The notes beneath the pieces were generated by a model that was not told the DNA's origin, searched no databases, and saw nothing but the letters and a program-made list of their open reading frames with translations. Shown here in pieces: positions 1 to 11,291 of a stretch of DNA of 64,000 nt. Position numbers and translations under genes: made by a program. The stretch spans positions 2,006,997 through 2,070,996 of the forward strand of contig JAJEKV010000107.1 in the NCBI GenBank assembly GCA_021234155.1. Reading direction: 5' to 3'. The stretch is from Isoetes taiwanensis. Taxonomy: Eukaryota; Streptophyta; Lycopodiopsida; Isoetales; Isoetaceae. Position 1 is the first letter of the stretch, and the number at the start of each line of letters is the position of its first letter.

Positions 1-430
1 ATGATGTGAGAAGCTGGGCATCTTTGTGAGGTCGCCACCCATCCAAAGCTACTTGTGGAGATTATTTTGCTTTTTTATATGCCGCCTCGTGATCCTCCAA
101 ATATTGAACTTCTTGCACACGAATTGCTACCGCACAACATTGCTATCCTTCCGGGCAGCTCTAAAAGCAAACGGATAAGATGATGTATGATCAAGACAAT
201 AATTTAATGCTTTTGAGTAATCAGATCAAGGAGAAGCTGGGCATCTTGTGGAGAAGTCGCTTTATTTCCCATCTGTGTTACTAGTGGAGATTTATTTTGT
301 TTTTATATTACCGCCAGATTCTATCCTCCAAATATTGAACTTCTTAAAATAATAATTACACTCTCGCAGAATACAAGTCATCCCAAGCAGGTGCTTCCAA
401 AAGCAAACTATGGATAAGATGTAAGATACG
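1..430. repeat. ~225 bp direct tandem repeat, two degenerate copies
   Basis: Two adjacent copies, about 6-190 and 230-425, share ordered blocks: gagaagctgggcatctt, then cctccaaatattgaacttct, then aaaagcaaac followed by ggataagatg. The copies differ by small indels, so this is an old duplication. No coding potential is seen. Confidence 0.7.
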
Positions 431-3160
431 GAGGAGAAAAAAGTGTGTGTACAAGCGCAATAATGCCAGGTAATGTCAGTATATAAGTACAGAATTTATT
501 TGACATTTCGCTGTATTATTTTGTATTGTTAATGATTTTGAATTTATTTTCTAAATTATTGTCATTTGTAAGAAAGACTTTAGAAAACATCCTATTGTAA
601 CACGTGTTTTTTTGGTGATTTTAAAATATAAAGGGCTATTTGAGAAAATACTTTGGAAGAGACTATATGGTATTTTTAAATTTCAAAATACAAAGGGCTT
701 TTTGAATTAAGTCAACAATTACAGCTATTTTGGTACCTCTCTGAAGAAATTTTAATGCTCTCGATACCAATCTACCTTGTTCATGCTTCTGGTCTTTTTT
801 TTGTGGAATCTTAAAATACTTTTAAATGTACCTTATCAGATGAAAATATCTAGTCATCCATCCTCTTTGGATGATCAATGCTATACGACACTTTTTTAGT
901 AGCATTGTCTTCAAAGATGTTATATCCATCCTCCATTTCATTTGTCTTCTCAGATACATGAATCCATCCCATTTATTTTCTTTAGAGCCAAAACACATAA
1001 ATGAAGAGAATATTTACTGGTGTGAGTCTTTTTGAGACGATTTACGAACCTACTGGAGGGATCTAGGATCCAAGGAGAGTAAAGTTTGTTCGCTTTAGGG
1101 GTTCTTGCTTCTATTTAAAGGTACAATAGAACAAACATGCCAAACAGCTCCTATTACGTTCTGCTAACGTCATAATATGATGTATTAATATATTTTGGTA
1201 ACGAAGAATTTAAAGTCCAACTTCAATTGACAATATTCAAACTACTTGAACAGTGATTGTTGCCTGTACTGCTTAAGCTGTGAATACATCCTTTGCTTCA
1301 AGTGATGATTCTACCATTTTAGAAATTTTACAATTGTTTTGATCCTGGTTTTCCTATTTTAGAACCTGCCCATATAACCAAAATAACGTTATCACATTAC
1401 CTACTTAAGACATAGGGTTCTAAAATCAAAACAAATTAAGATGAAAAATACCTAAAATAAGTAATAGACATAGCGACCAAAATACAAATTTAAAGTAGAA
1501 AATGTACCATTTATCCCTATGGTCGTTGAGTTCAAATGAAAGATCTGTAAATTGCACTTGAATTATGCTTGCTATATCTGATAGTAAATCTGACTTATAC
1601 AACTATATGTTATATTAGTAAAAGAAACAGTGACCATATGGACAAGGTGTACATAATTCGGATTTTGTAGTCTCATTTAAGGGATGATAATATTTTTAGC
1701 ACCTGCATGCATAAAAGAAAAGCGCAGCAAATTGTAAATTTCAGAAAAACTCATGTTCTAGTTACCAAGAAGTTATTAGGATGTAACAGCGCAGAGCGGT
1801 GTGACATATTTTGAACTCAGCTAAGGGCATGTTGGTTACCAAGTCCTCCAACTGATGAGCTGTTGGTCGCGACCAGCCATCATGTCCAATTGAAAATACA
1901 GTATTGAAATGTAGAAGCATTTTCAGTAGGCGAACCTGAATGACAGGGGCAAAACATAGCAGAAATGAGCCTGAGTATTATTAGTCCCATGTAAAACTGG
2001 TCTTTTCTAAATGTGAATGCTTTTCTACCCTATTTGTACCTGACAAAAAGGCAGCTTCGCTGATGGTTGCATTTCAGCACACATTTTTAGCACGAGGCAT
2101 GGTATGCTGGGAGACTGTATTTTGCCACTCTGTATGCTCCTTGTAATAGACAATGTTGTTATTCAGTTTTATACTTGCAGTTTCATATATAAAAAGAAAA
2201 AGTGTTAAATGAGGTCTTTCAAAGTTGCTCAAATGGCATATGTCTTGAAAGCTCCCTATATCTATGACTAACACACTATAAAATGCTACAAAATGAGCTT
2301 TCCAACATTTGATCAACATGGTAATGCCACATGAGACAGCTTATTCATTTGACCCGGTATAAGTATATATAGCGGGGGTTCTGAAGATTCTGAATACTAC
2401 GGCGGATAAGGGTCGGAACTTACCATATCGGACACAGTCTGGTGACGCTCATCTCTGCTCTCCCAGCTTAGAAGAATGGCAGGGCTAAAAGCATTCTTGA
2501 AGTTTCCAAAAGACGATTGAGCGGTCCGGATCTTGTATCAAAACTTCCGCTCTGGAAATGTATTGATGGCACCCTTTAAATTTCGGCATTAAAACGCCTA
2601 AAACAAATATATCAGGAATTTATAAACCGAGTTATATATGTTTGGATAAGATGACAACTTATAAATAGATTTTAGATGTGCCTTTTTTACGCCTTATCGG
2701 AATGTTTTAATAAGAATGAGAATGATTATACCATCGGAATATGTATAATAGATTTTGAGCCTGCCCTTTATGCCCTAAATCCTATCCCAATGCTATAATC
2801 TTAGCTAATATAAGAGGGTAGACCCAATTTATGGGTAGATTCAATATTCTTCCTTTCATCATTCTACTATTTGGGCATCCAACATCTATTATCCCCGTCC
2901 TCTAAATACACTATCGTTTTTTTTTATTGATTATTGAGATTGCGCTTAATCCATGGTGTTGAAAATATTTAAAACTGACCTTGGTGTTGTGGGCAATGCC
3001 ACAAAGAAGATGCCTTTTGTTTCTCCAATGTAACACAGACTCTTCTTTTATTCATATATTCTTCTATATCTATATCTTATTTTATAGTTTAAGCCTTATT
3101 TGATGTTTTTTTAAAGTATTATAGTATTTGTTTCCTTTCTCATGTTTATTTTAATTGTAG
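431..3160. other. AT-rich non-coding stretch, no recognised gene
   Basis: No credible coding region was found on either strand. A TATA-like run at 2364-2372 lies about 105 bases upstream of a 14-codon ORF at 2476-2520 that begins MAGLKAFLKFPK. This could be a remnant promoter and first exon, but nothing connects it to the SWEET exons downstream. The rest looks like intron or intergenic sequence. Confidence 0.4.
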
Positions 3161-4068
3161 TAGTCTCTACGTTTTTGAGATCTTGGCCGAAAAGTCTACC
3201 TGAGGATTTTTCTTCCTTCCCTTATATCTCCTCATTATTAATTGTATTTTGGGTTGTTTATGGCATCTTAGTAAATACAAATTCACCCATCAATGGCTTT
3301 GGTTGTTTTATCGAGTTGGTCTACCTTAGCTTGTTTATACCAAATTCAAGGGCCCAAGGAGAATAAGAAATTTCCAATGGTAACTAAGCACATCTTGCCT
3401 TCATTAGACATTAGATTTTTTCTTTTTCTTTTTCTTAATTTGTATATCAAATAATGTTCAAAAACAATGTTTACAATGTTCGGGTAGGTAACTCCGCTTT
3501 ATATGACTTTTCCAATGCATGCATCCTTCCTATCATATTCATAGGATTTTTGCCACTCACCATCATCATATTCGCATGTATTTCTTAGGTGTGATTTGTG
3601 TTTGCGCTAAATAGTTTGATGAATCTCTCTCCCTTGAGCATCATGGTAATGCCATTAATTAAAACAATTATTTATGCTTTCAAGATAGTTTATTATTTGC
3701 TCAAGACTAACCAAGCTCGTTGCATTCTAAATAGTATCAAGTTTATAAGACAAGGATAATGTAATATATGCCCTTCTATCTCTCTCTTTTTGTGTTTCTC
3801 AACAAACATTGTTTGGTTGTTTCTACTAATGGTCACAAAGGATTGGTACATCTTTGTAATATTGTTGTTGTGTTTGTGTTGTTGTTTGCGCCTTGAATGG
3901 AATTTAACTTGTTGTGTTGGTCATTTGCAGAGCCCTAATATAGTGGGTTTAATTGGTGGTGCTGTGCAATTGGTCCTTTATCTCATGTATAGAAAGCACA
4001 CCAACAAAACAACTCATGTTGAACTGACTCCTGTTGGACCTTGTGATATTGAAGCAACATCAAAGTAG
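3161..4068 (+). pseudogene. SWEET (MtN3/saliva) sugar transporter pseudogene, four exon remnants
   Basis: Four exon-like blocks lie in correct order. Block 3161-3363 gives the first MtN3 triple helix, with DFSSFPYISSLL, WVVYG and INGFGCFIELVYLSLF. Block 3589-3645, after a TTTCTTAG acceptor, gives GVICVC, then after a frameshift NSLMNLSPLSIM, and ends at a GT donor. Block 3742-3855 gives YKTRIM, a TAA where the family has Glu, then YMPFYLSLFVFLN, a one-base shift, and NIVWLFLLMVTKDWYIF. Block 3931-4068, after a TTTGCAG acceptor, gives SPNIVGLIGGAVQLVLYLMY and a hydrophilic tail to a stop. SWEETs are seven-helix plasma- or vacuolar-membrane sugar uniporters with just this motif order. The first exon (start and most of TM1) was not found. 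At least two frameshifts and one nonsense codon indicate a pseudogene; retained introns rule out a retrocopy. Some breaks could be sequence errors. Confidence 0.85.
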
Positions 4069-5261
4069 CCTTGTTGTCATGGGTTGTGACAACCCTTGAT
4101 ATTGAAGCAACATTATAGTAGCCTTATTTAAGACAAAAGCTTTCTCCTAACCATTATCCATAATGAAAGCATGCAGTATTGTATGCATAGCGTATGTTTC
4201 ACAAAAAAAAAAAAAAATTCTGGATGTACCAATATTGAGTTCTATACATGATTTGTTGCATGCTATTTGAGAAGGAAATAGATGGAAGACAAAGGATTAC
4301 AAGAAGTGAGTAGGTTGTCATCAAACAAAAGAAAAGCATGTGGATAGCTGGAGAGTTTTTCATTACAGGGATTAGGTAGACTTAAGAAAAAAAAATGTTT
4401 GCGACTGCAAACCACGGGGATACGGGGATGTCAAAATGTTAATGTTGGATTCATTCTAAAATTTTTGTGCATATGTGTTCTCTTTTAGGATGATCAAGTA
4501 ATAGCTTATCTTTTGCGTTATTTTATACAACTCTATTCTTGAAAAGCTTTCTTTCGTTGAATATAGAATGAGTTGAGAGCATGGAAACTTTACGCAAGCC
4601 CTGGTAATGTACACCTTTTCTGAATTAACAAGGTAATGTAGCCTTTTTCTACATTAGCAAAGTAATGTACATACATCTACAACTTCATGGCTGCCTAAAA
4701 TAAAAATTGTACTTTTCCTTAAATTCATTTCTTGCTATTCGTTTTTATAACGAAAAAGAAAAAGGGAAATTGAATATTTCCCTTTTACTTCTTCTATTAC
4801 TTCTTTTCTTGAATATAGAATCTAGTTGAGAGCATGAAAACTTTATGCAAGCCCTTTTGTAAATTCATTTCTTGCTATTCGTTTTTATAAATAAAATAAA
4901 AAAGGAAATTGAATATTTCTTCTTGTTTTGTCTCTCCAAAAGTTCTTTCTATTATTTTTATATTCAGTTTTTACCCTTTATATGATAGCTCATTCTATTA
5001 CTCCTATATAATCTCTTATAGCATACAAGACCTTCATTTCAAACTCTTCACAAATTCATCTTCATGGCAACAAAGGATATGCATTATCAATGTATCTCAT
5101 CTCCAAGGTCCAAGATGAGCATTGAATTAAGCCGCATCACAAGCAATCAATGTAATATATCATCTCCCTTATCCCATTCCACATCATGTCATATCATATC
5201 TTGGCTCCCTCTCAAATTTAAACTTCTTGTGCATGGTTGCCTATACTAAAAATGTACTTAT
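4069..5261. other. Non-coding flank of the SWEET pseudogene
   Basis: AT-rich sequence without a recognised gene. It includes a 15-base A run at about 4202-4216 and the local duplication listed separately. It ends at the hairpin terminus at 5262. Confidence 0.5.
4557..4920. repeat. Local degenerate direct duplication (~250 bp spacing)
   Basis: The stretch beginning ttgaatatagaat and ending gcaagccc occurs at 4557-4601 and again at 4809-4854. The stretch aaattcatttcttgctattc followed by gtttttata and ggaaattgaatatttc occurs at about 4720-4784 and again at 4860-4920. This is an imperfect tandem duplication in AT-rich DNA with no coding signal. Confidence 0.65.
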
Positions 5262-5291
5262 GCCCGACAACATCGGGCTCCCGTTACTAGT
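5262..5291. repeat. Isolated hairpin + ACTAGT terminus of the element X family
   Basis: The arms GCCCGA (5262-5267) and TCGGGC (5273-5278) form a hairpin, followed by TCCCGTTACTAGT. The layout matches the 3' end of element X at 59488-59516: a 7 bp GC-rich arm, an AAC loop, the second arm, a short spacer, then TTACTAGT. The matching 5' end was not found in the window, so this is a lone or truncated terminus, or its partner lies upstream of the window. Confidence 0.55.
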
Positions 5292-5318
5292 ACCATTAAC
5301 ACTAAAGTGGTCAAGTGA

Positions 5319-5947
5319 TGGACCAGAAATGGTCCATTTGCAGTGTTCACTTTAAAATTCATATAAAATCAATGGTATAAAATCTATTCGAACCCTTCCT
5401 AGGAGTTCATATATGGCAGTCATGATCCACTAAAAAAATACCTAAAAATATATACACTTCCATTCTTGTAAGTTATGCCTCGAGACGTGACTTTGAAAAA
5501 ACACATTCTCAAAATGTCCCATGTCATGAAAACAATGCAAACAAATTCAAAGAAAAATATGGAAGTTTATGACTATGAAAAGTCAAGTTAGACTGCTATG
5601 TGCAGCTCCACTTGTAGACCATTATTGGTCCACAGGACTGGAAGTTTAAAAATTAATAGAGGCAACATCTTGATCAATTTTGATCTCAACTTAAGAATAT
5701 AGTTTATGCGTACAGTTCTCTATGGGGCAAAATTAATTGATTAGACGAGCTTGCATAATTTGAGGGCAATGTTTAAGCACAAACAACTGTGTGTTTATGG
5801 GGTATTTATTTGCCAATTGAATTTACATGGACTTCCAATTACACCTTTTAAAAATTATATTATTAAGGGTAAAAAACCATAGTATCATTATGGGGACAAA
5901 ATGGATAGGGGTAGTGAGAGATGTCTAGTTATAGACCATAAATGGTT
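5319..5947. repeat. Three spaced GACC-N6-GGTC palindromes
   Basis: Imperfect palindromes of the same form recur about 300 bases apart: TGGACC-agaaat-GGTCCA at 5319-5336, GACC-attatt-GGTC at 5617-5630, and GACC-ataaat-GGTT at 5934-5947. The last sits at the left border of duplication copy A1. The function is unknown. Confidence 0.45.
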
Positions 5948-6924
5948 CATGCTTAATTATATTCGTATCTTTCAAATATTATGTTATTTCAATATGAAAA
6001 TAGAGAGTTATATTGCAAAGGAAGGCCCGCATTCATGAAAAATATAGTGTACATAAAAGATGACCTACTTGTAACATTATCCTACTAAAAGACATAAGGA
6101 ACCTATATATATGTCCCTTGTCATATTTTGAACTATTTGAAAGGCTTATTTGGAGAAATGTAGTGTGTTCTCTACAAAACTGAGAAAGACGCATCAAAGG
6201 TCATATGGTTTAGTTTTTTATTCTTATACTTAAACTTCACGATCTTTACTTTCATTCTTCAATAAACATCACTAACTAATAAATGATGAGTTTTCAGTCT
6301 ATTAACTAAAACTAGTTATGGTGTACGTGTTCTCGCACTTTGAGTAGCAATTTAAAGAGGTGGTTGTTTCATTGTTTGCCAAAATAAAAAATGTGGCTTG
6401 GTGGGGGTAACGTTAATATATAATTTGTAAGGTCCATTAGTAAAGAGAGAAGACCATTATGCCAAAGGCTGGGAATTTTTTACACAACAAAGGTATTCTT
6501 TAGACAAACATCTATGACAAAATTATGTGCTATTGAGCAATCTACCAAGGAGAAGAATAAATGAGGAGAAACATGATCTATTGTCTTCTACATGAAAGAC
6601 AGGTGGTGGATTTAAAAGGACTTGCATAGAACATGCAATAAACTTAGCCTCACTAAGGAATCATAATAGAGCATGCTTCTTATGAAGCATATAAATGGCC
6701 ACAATGGAAAGCTTAAAGACTTCTACAATTCAACCATTTTGGGAGATTCAGAACTTGGAGGTGTTGAACGCATCACTTTATTATGAAGGAAAATAGAACA
6801 CAAATGAGTAGCAACCTCAGTCTAGAGAAAACATGATAGTAAAATATTCTTGCAATCGAAAAGGTAACTGCATCCTATAATGATTTCTAGGCATGTTAAT
6901 GTATGTTGTAGGGAATTGTGGAAA

Positions 6925-7176
6925 TTAGCATAAACTATTATGCTTCTGCATCAAAAATATCATATGATGAACATATTTAACTTGGATTGCATGTGCAAAA
7001 AGGATTAATAATTGCTTGGACACAAAAAGGTAAGGAATCACAAGACCCAAGTTACTTTGGCGTCCTAACTCATATCTAATATCAATGTACAAAACCGGAG
7101 TCCCCTCAAGTTTGTATATGATTTTGAAATGCCTTTTCATTATTCCTGCCTTAAGGTACTTTTTGTTGCCATCCAA
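6925..7176 (-). CDS. Exon-like ORF, 83 codons, unrecognised (A1)
   Basis: An open frame beginning MDGNKKYLKAGIMKRH, with LEGTPVLYIDIRYELGRQS further in, is preserved at 53989-54240 in A2 with about ten amino-acid changes and no break. Conservation of an open frame between copies weakly supports past coding. No family is recognised, and the flanking splice sites were not defined. Confidence 0.3.
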   Translation of the reverse strand: MDGNKKYLKAGIMKRHFKIIYKLEGTPVLYIDIRYELGRQSNLGLVIPYLFVSKQLLILFAHAIQVKYVHHMIFLMQKHNSLC

Positions 7177-8298
7177 TTTTCACTTCCTACACCACAAAAC
7201 GTTCAGATCATAGGATTGTGTGAACATTGGATGGTATCATAGATCTTCAATGATTCTATCTTAGTCTAGAAATCTGGTTTTGCAGTGCAATACTAGGGAT
7301 TGACTATATATAGCAAAAAAAAGTCGGTCCTACAAAGAAAAGACCAGACGTGAATGGTCTAAGGACATAGTTATCTGAGGTTTCTCAATAAACTATGTTC
7401 CAGAATCTGTATAAACTTTTGAAATTTTGAACATTGATACATAAGCAATAGGATAAACCACTACCTAAGGATATTTTATGGAATTGGTATAGTTTAATAT
7501 GTAGAACCATCTGCAGCAAGTGTCAGCAAGTGTTAAAGCACCTGCATATGACCTGCAAAAGCATACAAATAATGACTAAATCGTTTTAAGCTTCGTACCT
7601 TACACTTGGAAATGCACCCGAGGAAAGATCATTAGGGAAATAAAGTCTTCAAAACTTCGCAAGGCTTCCCCTCTACAAAAGTCGTCTTCTTGACGTTGAA
7701 ACACTTTATTGAAGCCTTAAAGTTCAACTAAAAGGAACATTTTGTAGATTTTTTGTCCAACCCCTCAGCGATGCAAGCATCAACCCCTACACATGTACAT
7801 ATCAGTACTATTTCTAAAATATTGGGCAATTAGAATTCATTCTCATCCATATTCGCAAAATACAGCGAGCTCCTTATCGTAAATGACATGCCCATGTCTG
7901 CTCAAAAGTAAGCAACTTAATATGTAGGGCGTTGTTCCTCAACCTCTTTAATGTTACGTTATTGAAGAAGAATGACATTATTGAAGAAAAAGTCATGACA
8001 AATTATTTGAAATGTTCTTATGCATGCAAATATTTTAGAAATACTTGACTCAGAGACCGGTCTGTAGATACACAAACTATCGAATAAACCGAACTCTTGA
8101 AGATAATGCAAGACACTAAGATAATTTTCATGTGATCAAGCACTGAGGATATTCTATGGAATGAGTAGAGAAAGTAGCGAGAACCATATATAGCAAGCAT
8201 GCTAAAGCATCTGCATATAACCTGCAAAAGCAAACAAATAATGGCCAATCATTGCTTAATCATTTAACCTAGAAATTCCATACCTTTGTATTTGTTAC

Positions 8299-8609
8299 CA
8301 TACGCATGGAAATAAGTCCTCAAAACTTTGTAAGGGAATTATGATCTTGGAAATTTTGATCAAATAAATGGGTTCCCCACAATTGTGATGTTCATGTTCC
8401 TTCAAAGGATTTCATCCTGACTTCAATGATTTGTTTAAATGATAATTTAAGCCAATGTAATAGGTCACATGTAGCCAAACCTTTAGTGGGATCCATCCAT
8501 TAGGTACCAAAGAACTTTCACCTTGTCGAAGAATGCAACTCCATTGAACGCCCATAAGAAGCTCTTCTGCCATGCCCACGATATTTGATATCTTCATGTA
8601 TCTCTTGGA
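8299..8609 (-). CDS. Exon of an unrecognised gene inside X (A1)
   Basis: On the minus strand a block follows an AATACAGAG acceptor and ends at a GTAAC donor after CATGCGTATG. It encodes SKRYMKISNIVGMAEELLMG, then CILRQGESSLVPNGWIPLKV and HVTYYIGLNYHLNKS. In this copy the frame is lost at a CCTGACTTCAATG tract where A2 reads CTGCAGCTTCAACAG and stays open (VEAADEILRRNM). The preceding exon ends in phase 0 and this block continues in phase 0. The product is not recognised. It lies on the same strand as the gene model at 25890-27824 and could be part of it, or captured by X. Confidence 0.4.
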
Positions 8610-8677
8610 CTCTGTATTCACATAGTATGGAGGATTGAATAAATTTGTTGAGCATTCCTAACATGTATTAGTATTAC

Positions 8678-8788
8678 CTCCCAACGTTCGATTATATCAA
8701 AAGTACTGTGTGGAAATTTGATCGCATGCAAACCGTAAATGAGTACAGGGGATTCATTGATGGGCGACTTCATACCTATAAGTGCATG
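8678..8788 (-). CDS. 37-codon exon of an unrecognised gene inside X (A1)
   Basis: A T-rich tract and TTTATCCAG acceptor precede a 111-base block on the minus strand, which ends at GGGAG followed by a GTAATA donor. It reads HALIGMKSPINESPVLIYGL, then HAIKFPHSTFDIIERWE. The copy at 55738-55848 differs at one residue (I to M). A 68-base intron separates it from the block at 8299-8609. Good splice signals and conservation support a real exon; the product is not recognised. Confidence 0.45.
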
Positions 8789-10104
8789 CTGGATAAATCT
8801 CAAAAGCACAAAAATAAGAAACATAAAAAATACACTCAATATTTATCTCAAATGCAAAAAACTAATCCATTTCGACCACTCTTTAGAAAATTCTACAATT
8901 GCACATCATGTGATTCCATGTGACCCCATCCAACAGGGGAGGGATATGGCTCCCTTTGAAGAGATGAATACATGGACCTACATGCATAGACTCCCAGGAA
9001 ACATTACGACAAAACAAAGCGTGAACATGAAACGCAAAAGCAAGAAATTGACTTATAATTCCTCGTTCCAAACAGAGTGGGCATCCTCATATGAGAACAA
9101 TTTAAAGTGCACGTTTGTAGTAATTGCATTCTAGACAACATCTTGTCTTTGCAATTCTTTCTGGGTCCAACATTGCCACATCTTTGAAATAAAAAATTGT
9201 ATGTCTATACACTTGGCTTTTGATATTTTCAAATGCCTAACTTGATAGCATAAAACAATAATGATTCCCTTGAATAAAGAAGAAACCAAAACTCATGAAC
9301 TCACATGCCTCTCCAACATGCAGAATCTTGTGAACTACGGTTGAGCTTTAGCTTTAATGAGAACACGTCATTCTCCTGCCCATAATATTCAATGGTAATA
9401 TATAGAGATATTTCACAAAAGCTAAATCAAGTTTTTCCCCTAGAATATAAAACATTAATAAATAATAAAGAGTTTTGCAAAAGCTAAACTGAGTGTCCTA
9501 CCCTAGAATATGAAGCATCCTTTATTATAAAGTTTTAGTGTATGTCGTGCATAAAACCCTAAAACTTTTGATTGATCCTTCCTTGACTGTTCATCGCGGA
9601 TTTCAATCTTTGCAGGCCCATTGTATTTGGATTTTGGTGTTGCTCCAGTTGATTGGCATACACAAGATCAAGGATTTAGATTCATGATGCTTCTAAGCTA
9701 TCAAATACGGGTATTATAGGCTCTCTTAATCCCAACCATCTGCCATACAAGTCATCCAATTTTTGTTTTGTTTTCCCTCTTATGCAAGATATCATGGGCA
9801 AAATCTTATGTTTCTGGCTGATCATTAGGAGTATTTGCAACCTGTCTCCTGAAGCTAGACATGAAAATTCAATCGATAATATTGTTGGTCTTACTTTGAT
9901 ATATTGTTGGTCTTACTATGACTCTTGCATATAGATGGTTTAGGGATCGTTATTGCCATGGCTGGCGAGCAATCAAATATATTGCATTTGCACCCAATTC
10001 TCATTGCTCATGTCTGGGGTTTGATTACTGCCATTAATGGGCAATGCTTTATTTTCCATACAGCTTATTCCTCATCTGGGGCTTGCAGTAGGTTCAAACT
10101 CAAC
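8789..10104. other. X interior without recognised gene (A1)
   Basis: Short ORFs occur on both strands here and in the A2 counterpart, but none has a recognisable domain or a clear splice pair. The sequence is intron-like and AT-rich. Confidence 0.4.
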
Positions 10105-10545
10105 TAGAAACATGGCCATAACTCTCAAATTGAAGCTCTGTTTTATGCACAAGAACACCTGTGGGAAAGGTCTTTGAAAGGCCCACAATTGATGCTAGAC
10201 GTCCATTTTCCAAATTCCAAGCATAAATGGGCCAAAACAGTGCCAAATCAGGCAATGTCTTTGCTGCCAGAGTTTTACGGTCAGGTAGAAATATGGCCAT
10301 AACTCCTAAATGAAAGCTCTGTTTTCTGCACAAGAACATACGTTGTAAAGATCATTGGAAGGTCCACAATTGACGCTAGGCATCTATTTTCCAAATTCTT
10401 AGCATAAATGGGCCAAAACAGTGCCAAATCAGGCAATGTCTTTGCTGCCACAGTTTTACAGTTGGGTAGAAATATGGCCATAACTCCTAAATGAAAACTC
10501 TATCGTCTATGCAAGAACATGTATTGGAAAGATGGATGCTTTTTT
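10105..10545. repeat. 181 bp tandem repeat, ~2.4 units (A1)
   Basis: Units start at 10105, 10286 and 10467 (TAGAAA-C/T-ATGGCCATAACT), a period of exactly 181. Each unit contains AAATGGGCCAAAACAGT and CAATGTCTTTGCTGCCA. The third unit breaks off after about 80 bases. The minus strand of each unit keeps a similar open frame (MAIFLP, then KTLPDLALFWPIYA), which may be chance. Confidence 0.85.
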
Positions 10546-11163
10546 TTTGAGGCAATTGCTGAACAAGAAAATACAGAAGAAGGGTCGAGAATATCAAATT
10601 GATAAACTTGACAAAACTTATGTCCATATCTCCTTCGCAATACAAGAATATATGAACAATGCAAATAAGTATTACAAATGAAGCAAGAGACATGGATTTT
10701 ACGAATGAACTTGACGAGGAAGCAGGGCAAAGAGGACCATCTTAAATTCTTTTCGTGACCTTTACGCCAGATTGATACTATCATTTGTTACGTAGCTAGG
10801 GTTTCAGTATGAAGAATCCTTTACAACATGCTATGTAATGAATCTTTATCATAAAGACTCCCAAGACGATTGATTTCATCAAAATCATTAATGTTGAAAT
10901 ATAGAGAAACATTAAAATGCTAGAAATTGATTCAGTATATTTGTGATTTTGCAATATAGCTCATTGTGTATTGTTGCGACTATGCCTCCCAAAAACTATA
11001 AATGAAATCCTTTCACGCACATATGCAAGTAGCACATATGCTACTTTTGAATCATGTCATACAAACTTGAGATACGTCTTACATACCCAAGCAACTTCGC
11101 CTGCACACACCACAAATGTAATTGGCCAACTCCACGTAAATAATACACTGAAGCAACTCACAG

Positions 11164-11291
11164 ACATTGCGAAATAGGTTATAAAATTTTTACTTACATC
11201 ATTGCCATACTATAAATTCCAAAATACACATTGCGAAATAGGTTATAAAATTTTTACTTACATCATTGCCATACTATAAATCCAAAAAACA
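11164..11291. repeat. 64 bp tandem duplication specific to A1
   Basis: The block starting ACATTGCGAAATAGGTTA occurs at 11164 and again at 11228, virtually identical. The A2 counterpart (about 58234-58299) has one copy only, so the duplication arose after the segmental duplication or was collapsed in A2. Confidence 0.75.

Noticed and set aside
2476-2520. Short ORF MAGLKAFLKFPKDD with an upstream TATA-like run
   Set aside because: Too short, with no splice continuation to the SWEET exons; mentioned only as a remark.
3790-4068. A complete 92-codon membrane protein
   Set aside because: The open frame reads through a GT donor at 3856 and an intron. Its two informative pieces are separate SWEET exons, so it is not an independent gene.
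4202-4216. Poly-A run after the SWEET remnant as evidence for a processed retrocopy
   Set aside because: The SWEET remnant keeps introns with splice signals, and the A run lies about 130 bases past the stop without a target duplication.
10105-10545. Centromeric satellite array
   Set aside because: Only about 2.4 units are present, embedded in X; no extended array is in the window.
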